Assembly (NCBI GenBank): GCA_023416195.1
Contig: JAEZID010000511.1
Coordinates: 1-26,499, forward strand
Reading direction: 5' to 3'
Length of the DNA: 26,499 bases
DNA from: Pseudomonadota bacterium
Lineage (GTDB): Bacteria > Pseudomonadota > Alphaproteobacteria > Azospirillales > Azospirillaceae
Below the pieces are notes generated by a model. It was given only the letters and a program-made list of their open reading frames with translations. It searched no databases and was not told where the DNA came from. Shown here piece by piece: positions 25,101 through 26,499 of the stretch (position 1 is its first letter; each line of letters opens with the position of its first letter). The position numbers and the translations under genes were made by a program.

Positions 25101-26499
25101 GTGCATACGCCGACCCTGACCGGAACGGCGGAAGCGGGCAGCACCGTTCTTCTCTACACCGGCTCGGAGTATGTCGGCAGCGCCACGGCCGACAGCGGCA
25201 CCGGCGCCTGGACGATCACGACCGCCAGCATCGCCGACGGAATCCGCACCCTGACGGCGCGGTCGGTCGACGCGGCCGGCAACACCAGCGTCGCCTCCGC
25301 CGCGCTGATCGTCACCATCGACACCGCCGTCATGCCGCCGGGGAGCGTGGTGCTCACGGCGGCGACGGACAGCGGACGCCTGTCCAACGACGCGATCACC
25401 GGGATCGCGGCGCCGACGGTCGCCGGCACCGCCGAGGCCGGCGCGGTCGTGTCCCTGTACGAGGGCGCGACGTTCATGGGCTCGGGCACGGCGAGCGACG
25501 CCGGGCTGTGGTTCGTCGCGATGCCGACGCTCTCCGCCGGCGCGCACGCGCTGGACGCGGTCGTGGTGGACGGCGCCGGAAACACCACCACCGCCTCCAA
25601 CGTCCTGACCGTGACCGTCGATCTGTCGGCGTCGGCCCCGACCGGCCTCACGCTCGTCTCGGACAGCGGGGTGGACGGCTCGGACCGGCTGACCAACGTC
25701 GTCACGCCCCTCGTCACCGGCACGGCGGAAAGCTACGCCGCCGTGCAGCTTTACGCCGGAACGAAGCTCGTCGGCACGACGACCGCCGACGGCAGCGGCA
25801 GCTGGTCGCTGTCCAGCAGCACCCTGATCAACGGCCAGCACACGCTGAGCGCGGTCGCCATCGACCTCGCCGGGAACACGTCGGCATCCTCGGCCGGGCT
25901 CGTCGTCACGATCGACACCGTGAACGACGCGCCGACCGGGCTGGCGCTGTCGGCGGCGACCGACACGGGCGTCTCCGCGAGCGACGGGCTGACCCGCCTC
26001 GCCACGCCCGACGTGGTCGGCACGGCCGAGGCGCTCAGCGTCGTCACCCTGTACAAGGGCGCATCGGCGCTGGGATCGGCGACCGCCGATGGGCTTGGCG
26101 TCTTCACGATCACCAGCAACGCGCTCGCGGCGGGCAGCCACACGCTGACGGTGCGCAGCGTCGACCGGGCCGGCAACAGCTCGGCCGTGTCGAGCGACCT
26201 CGTGGTGACCGTCGATCTCTCCACCGCCCAGCCGACCCTGGCGATGGCCCAGGCATCGGACACCGGCGTCTCGAACAGCGACCGCATCACCTCCGCGACC
26301 CAGCCCCTGATGAGCGGCACGGCGGAAGCCGGAAGCACCGTCATCCTTTACGCCGGCAGCCTCGCGGTGGGCACGGCCGAGGCGTCCACGCTGGGCGCCT
26401 GGACGATCCTTCCGACCACGCTGGCGGCCGGCACCCACAGCATGACCGCCGTCGCGGTCGATGCGGCGGGCAACAGCTCGGTGGCATCGGCCACCTTGA
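19185..26499 (+). CDS. Giant Ig-repeat surface adhesin (BapA/SiiE-like), 3' end beyond the window
   Basis: At least 2438 residues, open at the right edge. The frame has a TAA at 19131 and no ATG before 19455, so the GTG at 19185 with GGAAG seven bases upstream is the best start; GTG at 19197 is an alternative. The N-terminus (VGIAVGAGQTLTL) is not a Sec signal, which suits type I secretion by a C-terminal signal that would lie outside the window. Residues ~65-460 are about 13 repeats of a V-E-T-[VI]-I-G-G-x-G-x-D-V-V pattern, related to RTX calcium repeats. From residue ~469 there are 20 bacterial Ig-like domains of about 100 residues. Each has S-D-[TS]-G, GTAEAGS, LYDG, GAW, AHTL, DAAGNTS and a closing VTIDT. 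Such domains form stiff calcium-bound rods in large adhesins. I saw no cysteine in the translation. Adhesion or biofilm matrix is the likely role. Confidence 0.88.
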   Translation, partial: MGIAVGAGQTLTLSTGSDYIFAKGEAWTGIIGNGTRGVSLQTSGNTLYVSRLDHITGGINPPGSAVKDVVTLLPYNGGSTISVRLLETMYGSNGRDVVLIASTGTTMAVENIETIIGATTGTTLITLTSTAGNTMSVGYLKSIVGSAGNDIITFGAAGEGGVTAVISMVEKVIGASGSQDLLATVAGGSNTVTLQGIEVFLGSGSTSVSDVLTLGGGGTMGVSYVETVIGSSARDVVTYGYQLGTANMKTGGGTVAVSSVELLVGGTSSKNAGILLDVGNTMTVASLNTLIGGSGNDVVTMTLLDGTPIVGTTPIAWNTVGNTMQVSLLETIIGSSGEDALVSLKIEDATMRVSAVETLVGRQGIETVFLGAGGNTVAIEGLETLIGSSGKDVVGVTNGASLRGMTVAVSAVETVIGGAGTDVVIFDQPSGTVFVSGVETVYLGAGGQTLELGGQDRLVAFPIAAAPPSTPVLSADSDTGVLGDSRTRTTLPTLTGTAAAGSVVNLYGNGTSLGSGTANGAGQWSITANTALSDGVWTLTAKSVSSGMESAASDALLVTIDTAAPSAPSLALAPASDTGASSTDGITRITAPTAAGTAEAGSVVSLYDGASLLGSTTADSAGAWSFTAPSLAAGAHTLSARAVDAAGNTSAASSPLAVTVDTNVSAPTGLALAAASDTGTPGDRLTSINTPAISGSAEANAVVRLYNGGALVGSATASPSGAWEATLGALAEGAHTLTAQAVDPAGNTSGLSAALTITIDTTPPSAPSAPSLTAASDSGASSSDRLTNVTTPTFTGTAEASSVIDLLVGGNVVGTATADLSGAWTITSSAQAEGAHNFSTRARDAAGNTRDGSGSLLVTIDTTAPAAPGSVRLTAATDSGRSTTDAVTNVAAPVVTGTAALGSVVALYDGASLLGSATVNAQGNWEFATSGLAVGAHTLSARAIDAAGNTGAASSGLVVTVDTAATAPTGLTLTGASDTGVAGDRITKDTAPAVTGTAEGSSVVTLYEGTTILGQATAAADGQWTIIPSGLSGGNHTLVARSVDLAGNSSTDSAALAITIDVVAPDAPVAVALDPASDTGTAGDGRTRLHTPTITGTAEAGSTVALYDGATLLGTALADAGTGAWSIVTSSLAAGAHTLTARATDVAGNTGAASTSLTVTIDTQSDQPTGLALTAGSDSGNSSTDRLTNVTTPTVTGTAEAGATVTLYSGATAVGSAVANNGGLWSITSTTLNPGLQTLSARAVDVAGNTSVASAGLAVTIDTSAPVIGGLVSDGDSVAPTITGSAEAGSVVSLYDSPAATNLLGTATADGTGAWSIATPEFAGGTYTLTARAVDAAGNSSTDSELEVTLAGRVGIPGGLVLASDSGVAADRITNVAAPTITGTAQAGGTITLSSELNVVIGTAVADGGGLWTIVSGSALSEGTHTLKASGQHGGTALGISSGLTITIDTTAPDAPGTLALQAGSDSGLSGTDRITNATNPIVTGSAEAGSVVSLYDTDGPTVVGVATSDADGLWAVTSTLSAGLHNLTAKAVDVAGNTSLVSAGLSVTIDRMAYVPAILTLVSDSGTPGDGMTSVLAPTLAGTAEAGSTVSLYKSGSLLGTGTADNAGAWTITTSALGNGSHDLTARLVDVAGNTSVLSGSFAVTIDAVAPDAPGALALSDDSGTLGDGITNIAAQTISGTAEAGSRVVLYDGASALGAATATGGVWAISAGTLAAGSHTLTAHAIDAAGNTGAASAGLVVTIDTDTPDPSGLALTTASDTGLSSGDNRTNATTLSITGSAEANSTVTLYDNGSATPLGTAVADGTGAWSFTASGFTEGAHTLTATAVDAAGNSSSGAGTLTVTVDLSVADPSAPALALASDTGVPGDNRTRLLSPTIAGTVEAGAQVSLYDAGSFVGMTTADGAGLWQITAPLAAGDHTLTTRLVDLAGNSSNASAALVITIDASAPDAPTGLALDPASDSGTVGDGLTKVHTPTLTGTAEAGSTVLLYTGSEYVGSATADSGTGAWTITTASIADGIRTLTARSVDAAGNTSVASAALIVTIDTAVMPPGSVVLTAATDSGRLSNDAITGIAAPTVAGTAEAGAVVSLYEGATFMGSGTASDAGLWFVAMPTLSAGAHALDAVVVDGAGNTTTASNVLTVTVDLSASAPTGLTLVSDSGVDGSDRLTNVVTPLVTGTAESYAAVQLYAGTKLVGTTTADGSGSWSLSSSTLINGQHTLSAVAIDLAGNTSASSAGLVVTIDTVNDAPTGLALSAATDTGVSASDGLTRLATPDVVGTAEALSVVTLYKGASALGSATADGLGVFTITSNALAAGSHTLTVRSVDRAGNSSAVSSDLVVTVDLSTAQPTLAMAQASDTGVSNSDRITSATQPLMSGTAEAGSTVILYAGSLAVGTAEASTLGAWTILPTTLAAGTHSMTAVAVDAAGNSSVASATL
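19377..20560 (+). repeat. RTX-like beta-repeat region of the adhesin, about 13 copies
   Basis: The motif [LIV]-E-T-x-I-G-x-x-G-x-D-V-V recurs about every 30-45 residues, usually before a GNTMxV strand. Clear copies include GSAGNDII (from residue 145), GGSGNDVV (from residue 292) and GGAGTDVV (from residue 417). Several others keep the frame but lose the calcium-type Gly/Asp positions, for example GRQGIETV. Classical RTX blocks repeat every nine residues; here only one nonapeptide-like turn occurs per longer unit. Confidence 0.7.
20589..26499 (+). repeat. Tandem array of 20 Ig-like domains, ~300 bp each
   Basis: The S-D-[TS]-G codons, or their equivalents, recur at 20613, 20910, 21210, 21510, 21813, 22113, 22413, 22713, 23001, 23274, 23577, 23874, 24168, 24462, 24768, 25065, 25365, 25659, 25959 and 26256. 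Most steps are 294-303 bases. The ninth domain is short, having lost the segment between S-D-T-G and the APTITG strand. The tenth lacks the DAAGNTS motif. The array reaches the window edge in the twentieth domain. Confidence 0.85.

Noticed and set aside
20811..26438. Minus-strand open frame of 1875 codons opposite the adhesin
   Set aside because: It is the mirror of the Ig repeats. Its product is a low-complexity Gly/Arg/Asp/Val-rich string with no domain, and open length here follows from high GC and repetition. The plus strand has recognisable Ig motifs every ~100 residues.
20589..26499. CRISPR or satellite interpretation of the ~300-bp periodic repeats
   Set aside because: The units are diverged, keep an open frame and encode Ig-like domains with protein-level conservation; there are no short identical repeats with unique spacers.

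Overview
The window is GC-rich (third codon positions almost all G or C) and carries large TPR-glycosyltransferase genes next to a giant repeat adhesin. This composition and content suggest an alphaproteobacterium of the Azospirillum/Rhodospirillales type. That placement is an inference from style and family content; no rRNA or housekeeping marker is present.

Layout. Positions 1-2103 (minus strand) hold a GT2 glycosyltransferase that runs off the left edge and, upstream of it, a GT4 glycosyltransferase. Divergent from these, 2226-6146 (+) encodes a 1306-residue protein with four modules in one frame: GT4, GT17-like, TPR and GT9-like. It meets tail to tail, with a 74-base overlap, a minus-strand GT8-TPR-GT41 fusion (6073-8856). 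Next come a sugar C-methyltransferase-like gene (8931-10295, +) and a convergent TPR-GT61 gene (10312-12174, -). A tightly coupled three-gene plus-strand operon follows: TPR-GT9 (12271-13794), TPR-GT4 (13778-15607) and TPR-GT41 (15604-17478). A further TPR-GT9 gene lies on the minus strand (17504-18856). A comparatively AT-rich 328-base regulatory region (18857-19184) then separates the sugar genes from a giant plus-strand open frame. That frame starts at a GTG at 19185 and is still open at the right edge. It contains about 13 RTX-like beta repeats followed by 20 bacterial Ig-like repeats of about 300 bp each.

How the genes may work together. Nine transferase genes carry at least twelve glycosyltransferase modules from families GT2, GT4, GT8, GT9, GT17, GT41 and GT61, plus a methyltransferase. 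Most are fused to TPR repeats, which typically bind protein. Two GT41 (OGT/SPINDLY type) modules keep most active-site signatures and belong to a family that glycosylates protein Ser/Thr. The nearest plausible client is the Ser/Thr-rich adhesin at 19185, although flagellin or a surface polysaccharide are real alternatives. The glycosylated-adhesin idea is the main candidate for an undescribed system here and is inference only.

There are no tRNA or rRNA genes, insertion sequences or CRISPR arrays that I can see. Short in-frame tandem repeats (15 bp and 12 bp units) interrupt several of the sugar genes.
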